A stretch of DNA of 64,000 nucleotides from Microbacterium testaceum (GTDB lineage: Bacteria; Actinomycetota; Actinomycetes; Actinomycetales; Microbacteriaceae). Location of the stretch: NCBI RefSeq assembly GCF_001476285.1, contig NZ_LDRU01000040.1, positions 1 to 64,000 on the forward strand. Direction: 5' to 3'. A program made the translations under genes and the position numbers. The number at the start of each line of letters is the position of its first letter. Within the stretch, counting starts at the first letter, position 1. The notes under the pieces were generated by a model. It was not told where the DNA came from, ran no database searches, and worked only from the letters and a program-made list of their open reading frames with translations. Below, piece after piece: positions 17,183 to 24,615 of the stretch.

Positions 17183-17584
17183 TCAGGCAGACATCGAGGC
17201 CATCATGGCCTCGCACTTCATGACCATGTCGTCGCAGGCCATGGCGCAGTAGCGGCACATCTCGTCCATGTCGGCGTGGGCGCGGCACTCGGCGGCGCAC
17301 GCCTTGCCCATGGTCATGCAGGCAGTCATCATGGCGCTCATCACGTCCATGTTCATCCCGGCCGGACGCATCATCATGTGCATCGTCGCCTGAGCCATCT
17401 CGACCATGTTCGAGCACATGGCGCAGCACGTGGCCATCTCGGGGCCGTGCATCATGTCGCTGCCGGCGCACATCGCCGCGGCCATCGCGCAGGCGTTCAG
17501 GGACTGCATGCATTCCTGCATGGCATCCATGTCCATGGTCATCTCGCCCATGTCCATCGACTTCATCATGGCCATCGTGTCCAT
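17183..17584 (-). CDS. Copper-storage protein (Csp-like), four-helix bundle, Met/Cys-rich
   Basis: This 133-residue protein has 13 cysteines and about 38 methionines. The cysteines recur along amphipathic helices (for example MATCCAMCSNMVEM, GKACAAECRAHAD, MCRYCAMACDD), as in Csp/DUF326 four-helix bundles whose core thiols hold many Cu(I) ions. The first 20 residues are Met/Asp-rich (MDTMAMMKSMDMGEMTMDMD) and do not form a signal peptide, so it is probably cytosolic like Csp3. GGAGAAG precedes the ATG at 17584. No copper regulator or exporter is adjacent. The Met content is far above what I expect for the family. Confidence 0.85.
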   Translation of the reverse strand: MDTMAMMKSMDMGEMTMDMDAMQECMQSLNACAMAAAMCAGSDMMHGPEMATCCAMCSNMVEMAQATMHMMMRPAGMNMDVMSAMMTACMTMGKACAAECRAHADMDEMCRYCAMACDDMVMKCEAMMASMSA

Positions 17585-17951
17585 TGCTTCTCCCGAGTGC
17601 TCGTTGTGACGGAGGGACCGGATGCCGCGGAGGACCCGGCTTACTCGAATGCTACGCCGAGGGCGTCGGCGCTCGACAGGGCTCTGAGGAGGTTCATCAA
17701 CGGTGGCGGTGCGCTCACCAGGCGCAACCTCGGAGGTCGACGGTTTCGTCCGGCCACGACGACGCGTCTCGGCCCATGATGCGATGCGGCACGTGCCGGC
17801 GGTGCATCGGACGTTGCGCAATCTCGGTCGGACCGACGGCGATCAGCGTGAGATGAGCGAGTCAGATCCCGCGCCCCCTCGACGTGGGGGATGCGAACGG
17901 ACACCATGGCGGGAGACGCTAACCGGTTGCCGCCGAACAAGGGAGGTCGCG
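17585..17951. other. Divergent intergenic region, nothing clear
   Basis: These 367 bases lie between the copper-storage gene and the VOC gene. Frames are open but not protein-like. An AACCGGTT palindrome at 17921-17928 is the only compact symmetric site noticed. I see no CsoR-type operator. Confidence 0.4.
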
Positions 17952-18305
17952 ATGTTGATCGTGGGATCCATCGTCATCCGTGTCGACGATCTCGCCCGTC
18001 AGGAAGCGTTCTGGACGGCGGCTCTCGGATACGAACGCCGCAGCGCGTCGGAAGACTTCGTGCTGCTCGGGCCGCCGGGAGGCGGGGGGCCCAACGTCTC
18101 GCTCGACGCGATGCGGTCGACGAGGGTGCTGCCCCCTCGCATCCACCTCGATCTCTACGCCGACGACCAGGCGGCCGAGGTCGCACGCTTGAGCGCGCTG
18201 GGCGCCCGCGAGGTGGAGTGGAGTCGTCGGCCCTCGGATGCCGATTTCATCATCATGGAAGACCCGGAGGGCAACAGGTTCTGCGTCATTGATGGCGGGG
18301 GCTGA
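17952..18305 (+). CDS. VOC (glyoxalase/bleomycin-resistance fold) family protein
   Basis: This 117-residue single-domain protein shows VGSIVIRVDDLARQEAFWTAALGYE at the start of the first beta-alpha-beta-beta-beta unit. It ends ADFIIMEDPEGNRFCVIDGGG, the C-terminal strand that normally carries the metal-binding Glu. His in PPRIHLDLY (about residue 60) is the likely metal ligand. Members are dioxygenases, isomerases or resistance proteins; the substrate is not deducible. GGGAGGTCGC lies 1-10 bases before the ATG. Confidence 0.85.
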   Translation: MLIVGSIVIRVDDLARQEAFWTAALGYERRSASEDFVLLGPPGGGGPNVSLDAMRSTRVLPPRIHLDLYADDQAAEVARLSALGAREVEWSRRPSDADFIIMEDPEGNRFCVIDGGG

Positions 18306-18330
18306 GCGCCCGGACGATCTCAGCTGTTCC

Positions 18331-18726
18331 TCACCCCACGGGCAGCAGCCCGCGCTCGGCGAACACCTTCTTCGCCGCGAACGTCGCGTTCAGCGCCCGG
18401 GGAAAGCCGCAATAGACAGCGGCATGGAGCATCGCCTCGGTGATCTCCTCCGGTGTGAGCCCGACGTTGAGCGACGCATTCACGTGGACGTCGAGCTGGG
18501 GCTCGCACCCGCCGAGGGCGGTCAGGATGCCGAGGGTGACGAGTTGGCGCTCCCTCGGCGCGAGTGCCGGGCGGGCGTACATCTCGCCGAAGGCCCACGC
18601 GACGACCTGGTGAGCGAGTTCCGGGGAAACATCGGCCAGCGCATCGATGACCTTTGTGCCGGCGTCGCCGTCGATGGCATCCAGAACCTTCTTGCCGGAG
18701 GCGAACTTCTGCTGGCGATCCGTCAT
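18331..18726 (-). CDS. Carboxymuconolactone decarboxylase family protein
   Basis: This 131-residue AhpD-like protein contains APRERQLVTLGILTALGGCEPQLDVHVNASLNVGLTPEEITEAMLHAAVYCGFP, the core of the CMD family. A single Cys (in GGCEPQL) replaces the CxxC of AhpD peroxidases, so it resembles true 4-carboxymuconolactone decarboxylases or their unassigned relatives. It overlaps the MerR regulator gene by four bases (ATGA) and is probably its target through the shared promoter. Confidence 0.85.
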   Translation of the reverse strand: MTDRQQKFASGKKVLDAIDGDAGTKVIDALADVSPELAHQVVAWAFGEMYARPALAPRERQLVTLGILTALGGCEPQLDVHVNASLNVGLTPEEITEAMLHAAVYCGFPRALNATFAAKKVFAERGLLPVG

Positions 18727-19118
18727 GGCTTCTTTCCTTCTCGCGTGGTGAGGATGCGGCGATAGACGCGCACCTTGTCGTCGAGCGCCTTCTCGTGGGC
18801 GCGGAGCGCGGCGATCTGCTCTCGCACAGCGATCTGATGGGCCTCGAGGAGGCGGAGGCGGTCGTCGATCGTCGCGTCGCCGAGCTGCCGCAGGTCGGCG
18901 TATTCGCGCATCTGCGCGATCGGCATGCCGGTCTGGCGGAGTCGGAGCAGGAAGGCGACCCAGTCGACGTCGACCGCGCTGTATCGGCGCTGGTTTCCGG
19001 CGTTGCGCGCCACGGGGCGGATGAGGCCGGCGCGCTCGTAGTAGCGCAACGTGTGCGCGGTGACCCCCGTCGCTTCCGCCATCTGCGCGACGGTCAGGAG
19101 CGTCTCGTCGTCTGCCAT
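18723..19118 (-). CDS. MerR-family transcriptional regulator
   Basis: This 131-residue protein has an N-terminal winged helix (LLTVAQMAEATGVTAHTLRYYERAGLI), a recognition wing (NQRRYSAVDVDWVAFLLRLRQTGMPI) and a long dimerisation coiled coil (about 80-120). There is no C-terminal Cys metal site, so it belongs to the redox/small-molecule or NmlR-like type. It is the first gene of an operon with a CMD-family gene, and its promoter has a perfect operator in a 19-bp spacer. Regulation is therefore autogenous by promoter untwisting, as known for MerR proteins. Confidence 0.9.
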   Translation of the reverse strand: MADDETLLTVAQMAEATGVTAHTLRYYERAGLIRPVARNAGNQRRYSAVDVDWVAFLLRLRQTGMPIAQMREYADLRQLGDATIDDRLRLLEAHQIAVREQIAALRAHEKALDDKVRVYRRILTTREGKKP

Positions 19119-19124
19119 GCGGTC

Positions 19125-19155
19125 AGGCTAAGAGTTCGAGCGCGCTCGAAGTCAA
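19125..19155 (-). promoter_or_regulatory. MerR-type promoter and operator with 19-bp spacer
   Basis: On the minus strand TTGACT (-35, 19155-19150), a 19-base spacer and TAGCCT (-10, 19130-19125) precede the ATG by 6 bases. The 16-bp perfect palindrome TTCGAGCGCGCTCGAA (19135-19150) fills the spacer. The long spacer and centred palindrome are diagnostic of MerR activation. Confidence 0.85.
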
Positions 19156-19236
19156 GCGGGGGCGGAACGGAGCACGGCGTCAGCGGGCCGGCGAACGCGG
19201 TACTGTGCGGAAGCAACGACCCTCGGAGGAACTTCG

Positions 19237-19848
19237 ATGAGCATTGCCTTCCTGCTGACCACCCTCGTCGTGGTCGCCACCCCGGGCACGGGGGCCGTCT
19301 ACTCCATCGCCGCCGGGCTTTCTCGCGGCACCAAGGCCGGCATCATCGCCGCTTTCGGTTGCACTCTCGGCGTGATCCCGCACATGATCGCCGCGATCAC
19401 CGGACTCGCTGCAATTCTGAACGCGTCGGCGATTGCGTTCCAGACCATCAAGTGGCTGGGTGTCGCCTACTTGCTCTACCTCGCCTGGCAGACCTTCCGC
19501 GACAAGTCGCTGATCGACGTCGACGCGAGCGCGGAGCCCGTCTCGTTCTGGCGCGTGATCCGAACCGCCGTCTTGATCAACCTGCTCAACCCGAAGCTGA
19601 CGATCTTCTTCTTCGCTTTCCTGCCGCAGTTCGTTCCCGCGGGCGAAACCAACGGCACGTGGCACATGGTCTGGCTCAGCCTCGTGTTCATGGCGCTGAC
19701 GTTCGTCGTGTTCGCGCTCTACGGCGTCTTCGCCGCGACGATGCGCACCCAGGTGATAACTCGGCCGAAAGTCATGGCGTGGCTGCGCCGCACATTCGCG
19801 GCGACCTATGTTCTGCTCGCCGGACGGCTCGCTCTCGAGTCGCGGTAG
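19237..19848 (+). CDS. LysE-family amino-acid/metabolite exporter
   Basis: The protein has 203 residues and about six hydrophobic segments. The LysE/RhtB signature TPGTGAVYSIAAGLSRGTKAG is near the N-terminus and LINLLNPKLTIFFFAFLPQFV is in the middle. LysE proteins export basic amino acids, homoserine lactones or related compounds; the substrate is unknown here. GGAGGAAC precedes the ATG. It is monocistronic. Confidence 0.85.
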   Translation: MSIAFLLTTLVVVATPGTGAVYSIAAGLSRGTKAGIIAAFGCTLGVIPHMIAAITGLAAILNASAIAFQTIKWLGVAYLLYLAWQTFRDKSLIDVDASAEPVSFWRVIRTAVLINLLNPKLTIFFFAFLPQFVPAGETNGTWHMVWLSLVFMALTFVVFALYGVFAATMRTQVITRPKVMAWLRRTFAATYVLLAGRLALESR

Positions 19849-19882
19849 GGGCCACCGGCGATCGGTCCCAGAGGTACCGCGT

Positions 19883-19888
19883 TAGCGT
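19883..19888 (+). promoter_or_regulatory. -10 box TAGCGT, leaderless start at 19895
   Basis: TAGCGT is followed by 6 bases (GGCCCT) and a GTG start. Confidence 0.55.
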
Positions 19889-19894
19889 GGCCCT

Positions 19895-20341
19895 GTGGCA
19901 AGAGTCCTCATCACCGGAATGTCGGGCACCGGGAAGTCGACGGTGATCGCCGAGCTGGCGCGTCGCGGTTACCGGACCGTCGACACCGATGACGACGGGT
20001 GGACCGACGGGAACGGTGGCCCCTGGGACGAGGCACGCATGGCGGAGTTGCTGGCGACAGAAAGCATCGTCGTCGTCTCGGGAACGGTCGAGAACCAGGG
20101 TCGCTTCTACGACCGATTCGAACACGTGGTTTTGCTGAGCGCGCCGATCGACGTGCTGATCGCGCGGGTGCGTTCGCGGACGAACAACCCCTACGGTCAT
20201 TCCCTGGAGCAACAGGGAGAGATCCGGCGCTACGTCGCGGAGGTCGAGCCGCTGCTTCGGCGCGGCGCGACAGTCGAGATGGACGCACGCTTGCCGGTAG
20301 ATCGGCTCGTGACGGCGATCTCGCATCTCGCGGATCGATGA
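19895..20341 (+). CDS. P-loop AAA-type nucleoside/shikimate-kinase-like protein
   Basis: This 148-residue protein starts ARVLITGMSGTGKSTVIAELA (Walker A near residues 8-15), and has a DTDDDGW segment and RVRSRTNNPYG, typical of small kinase-like P-loop proteins (adenylate/shikimate kinase fold). There is no clear Walker B, and the substrate is unknown. The GTG start is supported by the leaderless -10 box. Confidence 0.75.
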   Translation: MARVLITGMSGTGKSTVIAELARRGYRTVDTDDDGWTDGNGGPWDEARMAELLATESIVVVSGTVENQGRFYDRFEHVVLLSAPIDVLIARVRSRTNNPYGHSLEQQGEIRRYVAEVEPLLRRGATVEMDARLPVDRLVTAISHLADR

Positions 20342-20421
20342 TGGCGGGGCGGGACGGACAGGTCTCGTTCGGGTTCCCGAAACGCTGAGAATGCGTGACG
20401 CCCGCCGCGGAAATGCGGGAG

Positions 20422-20435
20422 TTAGGGCACCCTAA
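20422..20435. promoter_or_regulatory. Inverted repeat TTAGGG-CA-CCCTAA, possible metal-regulator operator
   Basis: A perfect 6-bp inverted repeat with a 2-base centre lies about 65 bases upstream of the Mn2+ riboswitch. TTAGG...CCTAA half-sites recall DtxR/IdeR/MntR-family operators, but the spacing differs from the 19-bp consensus. Confidence 0.4.
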
Positions 20436-20493
20436 AAACTGACAATCGCGCTCACAGCTTGCGCTCAGGAATCGCGATGTCGAAAGCTGAGTG

Positions 20494-20631
20494 CAACGAA
20501 GGGGAGTAGCTCCGGGCCGCGCGCGGTCCGCGGCGATGTCGACATACTGGCGATCACGACGATCGCCCGGCATCCCACCTCGGCCGCACGGCGGCGAGGC
20601 GAGCGAGACCTTCGGCCCGCCCAGGCCGAAG
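20494..20631 (+). ncRNA. yybP-ykoY manganese riboswitch
   Basis: The hallmark blocks of the yybP-ykoY aptamer appear in order. GAAGGGGAGTAGC (20498-20510) carries the 5' side, GTCGACATACTGGC (20538-20551) carries the conserved ACATA loop, and GCGAGACCTTC (20603-20613) is the 3' side. P1 pairs CGAAGG (20497-20502) with CCTTCG (20609-20614). The 3' P1 strand is shared with a competing hairpin, CTTCGGCC (20610-20617) with GGCCGAAG (20624-20631). A second CTTCGGCC copy at 20646-20653 can pair with the same GGCCGAAG, giving two alternative downstream structures. Known members bind Mn2+ and turn on Mn2+ efflux genes; the gene below fits. Confidence 0.9.
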
Positions 20632-20674
20632 CGTCGCTGTACCGTCTTCGGCCGCGTCCGACCGGAGACCACCC

Positions 20675-21961
20675 ATGCCTCGCGCGCTCATCCATCGCAT
20701 CGGCCTGTGCCTGCTCATCGCGGCGCCCGCCATCGTCTTCCGCCTCTTCGGGTTCCACCCGGACGCCCTCCTCGACCTCGTCGTGTTCGGAGCAGCCGTG
20801 GTGGCGGCGAGCTTCATCCTCGCCTGGGCGGCCGAGGCGGCGCAGAAAGACATCTCGGGGCCGCTCGCGATCGCGATCCTCGCGCTCATCGCCGTGCTGC
20901 CGGAGTACGCCGTCGACCTCTACTACGCCTTCCGTTCGGGATACGACCCGGCGTACGAGCAGTTCGCCGCGGCGAACATGACCGGCTCGAACCGCCTGCT
21001 GCTCGGCTTCGGCTGGCCGCTCGTCGTGATCGTGGCGCTGATGGTGGCGAACCGGGCGGCGAAGCGCAAGCGGGCTGCGCGGGTGTCGTACCTGCAGTTG
21101 CCCGAAGAGTCCCGGCTCGACGTGGGCTTCCTCGCGGTGCTCGCCGTCCTCGCTTTCGCGATCCCCTTCCTCGGACACATCCCCATCTGGTTCGGCCTCG
21201 TGCTGATCGCCGCGTTCGCGTTCTACCTCTGGCGCGCCAGCCAGGCCGAGAACGACGACGAGGAGCACTTCGTGGGACCCGCGGCGCTCATCGCCGACAT
21301 GCCGCAGCGTCCCCGTCGCCTGACCGTGATCGCCCTGTTCGTCGTGGCCGCGGCCATCATCCTCGCCTGCGCCGAGCCCTTCGCCGAGGCGCTCGTCGAC
21401 TCCGGGTCGGCGCTGGGGATCGACAGCTACTTCCTCGTGCAGTGGCTGGCGCCCTTGGCATCCGAAGCTCCCGAGTTCATCATCGCCGTGATGTTCGCGC
21501 TGCGCGGCATGGGAGCGGCCGCGATCGGCACGCTCATCGCGTCGAAGATCAACCAGTGGAGCCTGCTCGTCGGGTCGCTGCCGCTCGCGCACTTCTTCGG
21601 CGGCGGCGGGGGAGATCTTCCCCTCGACGCGCGTCAGATCGAGGAGTTCGTGCTCACCGGTTCGCAGACGGTCATGGGCGTGGCGATCATCATGGCGCTG
21701 CGTTTCCACTGGTGGTCGGCGGCGTCGCTCGCGGCGATCTTTGCGGTGCAGTTCTTCGTCACCGACACCGGGGGACGCTACGTCCTCTCGGGAGTGCAGA
21801 TCGCGATCGCCGTCGTCGCCCTGATCGTGCACCGACGCAGTGTGCTGCCGACCCTGGCGGCGCCGTTCCGGCGGCGGTTCGTGCCCGAGGCGCTTCCGAG
21901 CACGGCGCAGGGCTCGACGGGGGAGTCGTCGATGACCGGCCCGCAGCGGACGAGCGTGTGA
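20675..21961 (+). CDS. CaCA-family cation exchanger, probable Mn2+/Ca2+ efflux
   Basis: This 428-residue protein has about 10-11 membrane segments and two Na/Ca-exchanger repeats. The acidic transport motifs are AVLPEYAVDLYYAF (about 70-83) and LASEAPEFIIAVMFALRG (about 262-279), followed by GTLIASKINQWSLLVG. A charged loop (NDDEEH) separates the halves. Family members exchange Ca2+ or other divalent cations for Na+ or H+. The Mn2+ riboswitch in its leader argues for Mn2+ export as the main role (inference). GGAG lies 8 bases before the ATG. Confidence 0.85.
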   Translation: MPRALIHRIGLCLLIAAPAIVFRLFGFHPDALLDLVVFGAAVVAASFILAWAAEAAQKDISGPLAIAILALIAVLPEYAVDLYYAFRSGYDPAYEQFAAANMTGSNRLLLGFGWPLVVIVALMVANRAAKRKRAARVSYLQLPEESRLDVGFLAVLAVLAFAIPFLGHIPIWFGLVLIAAFAFYLWRASQAENDDEEHFVGPAALIADMPQRPRRLTVIALFVVAAAIILACAEPFAEALVDSGSALGIDSYFLVQWLAPLASEAPEFIIAVMFALRGMGAAAIGTLIASKINQWSLLVGSLPLAHFFGGGGGDLPLDARQIEEFVLTGSQTVMGVAIIMALRFHWWSAASLAAIFAVQFFVTDTGGRYVLSGVQIAIAVVALIVHRRSVLPTLAAPFRRRFVPEALPSTAQGSTGESSMTGPQRTSV

Positions 21962-22007
21962 CGGCGCGCGGCTGCCACGGCTCTCGGTCGCGAGGCCGGG
22001 GCAGCCG

Positions 22008-22217
22008 CTAGGCGATCCGCCGGAATCGGGGGCCGGAATACCCGTCGCGCTCGACGTCACCGGTGAACATGTCGACGGGACGCACCCAGTACGAGTAGTC
22101 GTCGTACAGCTTGCGGTACGAGACGAAGACCTCCTCGGTTTCGGAGTGCCTCGCGATTCCGAACACCTCGTAGCGCTGGCCTTTGAAGTGCTCGTAGATT
22201 CCCGGCTCGATCTCCAC
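22008..22217 (-). CDS. DUF1653 family protein
   Basis: The protein has 69 residues and matches the DUF1653 pattern: PGIYEHFKGQRYEVFGIARHSET, then VSYRKLYDDYSYWVRPVDMFTG. Function is unknown. The GTG directly follows the stop of the upstream gene (TGAGTG), so they are coupled. Confidence 0.85.
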   Translation of the reverse strand: MEIEPGIYEHFKGQRYEVFGIARHSETEEVFVSYRKLYDDYSYWVRPVDMFTGDVERDGYSGPRFRRIA

Positions 22218-22538
22218 TCAGGCCGTCCGCGATTGCAGGTACTCGCAGAGTCGCCCGGTCGTCAACAGCTCCTCGCCGAGAGCGATGAGGTGCCCGCCCG
22301 AGAGCGGGAACTCGCCGGACCGCTCCGTGAGGGCGGCCGTCCACTTCCGGTCGCAGTCGACGTTGAGGTAGATCGAGGCGGGGCCGTGATTCAGGTGGAC
22401 CGCGACGATTCCCGACTCGAGGTGCTCGGGGTCTTCCTGAGGGAGGACGTGCACGGTCGCGTGGGCGACGTGGTCGTGCTTCTCATAGTCGGCGACCCAC
22501 TCGGAGATCTCGGCGAACGTCGGGCGGGAGCAGGTCAT
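22218..22538 (-). CDS. Small hypothetical protein
   Basis: This 106-residue soluble protein has several His residues in VADYEKHDHVAHATVHVLP. No family was recognised. It forms a two-gene operon with DUF1653 and is probably leaderless, as TAGTCT lies 6 bases before the ATG. Confidence 0.65.
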   Translation of the reverse strand: MTCSRPTFAEISEWVADYEKHDHVAHATVHVLPQEDPEHLESGIVAVHLNHGPASIYLNVDCDRKWTAALTERSGEFPLSGGHLIALGEELLTTGRLCEYLQSRTA

Positions 22539-22544
22539 GCGTCG

Positions 22545-22550
22545 AGACTA
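22545..22550 (-). promoter_or_regulatory. -10 box TAGTCT, leaderless start at 22538
   Basis: TAGTCT on the minus strand is followed by 6 bases (CGACGC) and ATG. Confidence 0.55.
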
Positions 22551-22640
22551 ACTGCCCGAACCGGACGTTTCCTTCGTCCGTCGGGCAGGAGGCAGTCGTC
22601 GTTCTTTCGATCGCGCGTCGGAGCGCGCCATCATCGACTC

Positions 22641-23123
22641 ATGGCCGACACCCTCGACGCGACCGACCTCGCCCATCTCCGCCGAGCGATCGAGCTCTCC
22701 CAGCTCGCCCGCGATCACGGCAACCACCCGTTCGGTGCGCTCCTCGTGACCGCTGACGGCCGTGTCCTTGAAGCCGAGAACACCGTCCTCACCGACCGTG
22801 ATGTCACCGGTCACGCCGAGACGAACCTCGTGCGCCGCGCGTGGACCGAGGTGGATGCCGCCGAGTTGCCGGCATCCACTCTCTTCACCTCGTGCGAACC
22901 CTGCGCGATGTGCTGCGGCGCGGTCTTCTGGGCGGGGATCGGCCGCGTGGTCTACGCGCTGTCGGGGACGGGGCTCATCGCCCTGGCCGGACCCGAGGAC
23001 GACGGCGCCTCGCTCGACCTCCCGTCGCGCACCGTCTTCGCGCACGGGACCCGCCCCGTCGAGGTGTCGGGCCCGCACCTGGAGGACGAGGCGGCTCAGC
23101 CGCACGTGGGATTCTGGCGCTGA
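22641..23123 (+). CDS. Nucleoside deaminase (cytidine/guanine deaminase superfamily)
   Basis: This 160-residue protein contains the zinc-site motifs HAETNLVRRA (His ligand and catalytic Glu) and SCEPCAMCCGAVFWAGI (PCxxC). The pattern is that of guanine deaminase or tRNA-adenosine-deaminase-like enzymes. Flanking genes do not narrow the substrate. A CATCAT hexamer 6 bases before the ATG may be a weak leaderless -10. Confidence 0.85.
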   Translation: MADTLDATDLAHLRRAIELSQLARDHGNHPFGALLVTADGRVLEAENTVLTDRDVTGHAETNLVRRAWTEVDAAELPASTLFTSCEPCAMCCGAVFWAGIGRVVYALSGTGLIALAGPEDDGASLDLPSRTVFAHGTRPVEVSGPHLEDEAAQPHVGFWR

Positions 23124-23146
23124 GATCGCTCGCGGACGTGGTGGCC

Positions 23147-24595
23147 TTACGCCGTGACCTCGAGGAGGACCGCGGACTGCGGAGTGATCGCGAGATCGAG
23201 CTCGAGGTCACCCGTCTCGGATACCCGCGCCTCACGGGGCTCGGACGTCTCGCCGCTCAGCGCGGTCTGCGTGAGCGAGACGGTCCGGCCGGCCCACGGC
23301 AGGTTGGCGATCGAGACGTGCGCCGAGGTGACACCGGCGGATGCCAGCTCCGCCCGCTGCGGGGGCAGGTCGAGGCTCAACTCGATGCGCTGCTCTCCGA
23401 TCGGGATGCGGAACGTGAACGTGTCGCTCTCCCTCTTCTCCAGCGCTGAGGCGGGGGCGACGAAGTTCGCGACCAGCACGCGGACGGTGTCGCCGTCGCG
23501 GCCCGCCGCGCAGGCGAAGCCGGAGGTGTCGCCGCCGGTCACCGCGAGCCGCTGACCCGTCATCGTTCTACCGGCGAGGATCAGCGCGCGGGCGCGCTCA
23601 TCGGGTCCGTCGGCGCCGTAGACGCCGGCGGGATCGACCATGCCGTAGTGCGGATCCCGTCCGCTGTCGGCGCGGAAGAAGAAAGCGCTGTCGATCGCCG
23701 TGTCCTGCAGGGCGATCGCCGTCGCCACCTGGAACGCACCCTTCTCATCGGAGGGGGCCGAACTCGTCGGGATCGAGAGGTAGTTCCAGTAGCAGAGCAT
23801 CAGCTCGGTCTTCGTGAATCCGTACTCGTCCAGCAGGCGACGAAGATCGTCGGCGACGTAGCCGAAGTTCAGCGGGTCGCGGCTGGAATCGGTGAACCAC
23901 AGGAACGAGAAGAAGTCGAGCGGCAGACCATGCTCGCGGACGTAGGCGAGGAAGCCCTCCCTGTAGGCGGCATCCGCGTTCAGAGGGAAGGCCACGGCCG
24001 GGCCCCCGATGATCAGCGTGTCGTCGACGCGCTGGACCGCGGCGCAGAACGCCGCGTACATGTCGTAGAACTCCTCCGGGCGACCCGCGAAGTGCAGCGG
24101 GCCGAGGTCGGGCTGATCGCCGAACTCGAACATCCGGATCGGCTTGGCGGGGCCGCCCGCCCACCCCTGCGCGTAGTGGCGGACGACGTGCTCGACGACT
24201 CTGCCGTAGACCTCGATGTCTTCGGCGGGCAGCTTGTTCTTCGGGATCGAGCTGGCCACCGTGAAGAGCACCTCGGCGCCGATCGCGTGCACGGCTTCGA
24301 CCCACTCGTCGGTCGCGGTGAAGTTGTAGCTCGCCGGATCGTCGGGGTCGGCGGCCCAGTCGGGGAAGAGGCTCGTCGGATTGTCGCGGGTGTCGAGCCG
24401 TGACATCCAGTCGAACGAGCGGACGACGCTCACTCCCGCCTCGCGCCAGATCGGCGTCAGGTCGGGGAACTGCTCGAATCCGGTGGCGGGGCCCGGGATG
24501 CCGCCGACCCCATTGAGGGGCTTCCACGCGCTGACGGCGCTCGCGTCGACGTGCACGGAGCGGACGGTCTGGGAGGTTTCGTGGGTAAGGGACAT
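23147..24595 (-). CDS. GH39-like protein lacking both catalytic glutamates
   Basis: This 482-residue protein is a TIM-barrel glycosidase relative. It shows the GH39 layout, with VEHVVRHYAQGWAGG, FAGRPEEFYDMYAAFCAAV and IIGGPAVAFPLN. Where GH39 has W-N-E-P-D (acid/base Glu), it reads GDQPD (159-163, Q161). Where the family has T-E-W-N (nucleophile Glu), it reads CYWN (268-271, Y269). It is therefore probably not a retaining glycosidase: a binding protein or a repurposed enzyme. GAGGAG precedes the ATG at 24595. It lies 20 bases after an FAD monooxygenase and likely shares its TetR-controlled promoter. There is no signal peptide, so it is cytosolic. Confidence 0.8.
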   Translation of the reverse strand: MSLTHETSQTVRSVHVDASAVSAWKPLNGVGGIPGPATGFEQFPDLTPIWREAGVSVVRSFDWMSRLDTRDNPTSLFPDWAADPDDPASYNFTATDEWVEAVHAIGAEVLFTVASSIPKNKLPAEDIEVYGRVVEHVVRHYAQGWAGGPAKPIRMFEFGDQPDLGPLHFAGRPEEFYDMYAAFCAAVQRVDDTLIIGGPAVAFPLNADAAYREGFLAYVREHGLPLDFFSFLWFTDSSRDPLNFGYVADDLRRLLDEYGFTKTELMLCYWNYLSIPTSSAPSDEKGAFQVATAIALQDTAIDSAFFFRADSGRDPHYGMVDPAGVYGADGPDERARALILAGRTMTGQRLAVTGGDTSGFACAAGRDGDTVRVLVANFVAPASALEKRESDTFTFRIPIGEQRIELSLDLPPQRAELASAGVTSAHVSIANLPWAGRTVSLTQTALSGETSEPREARVSETGDLELDLAITPQSAVLLEVTA

Positions 24596-24615
24596 GGGAT
24601 TCTCTCCTCGACCGG

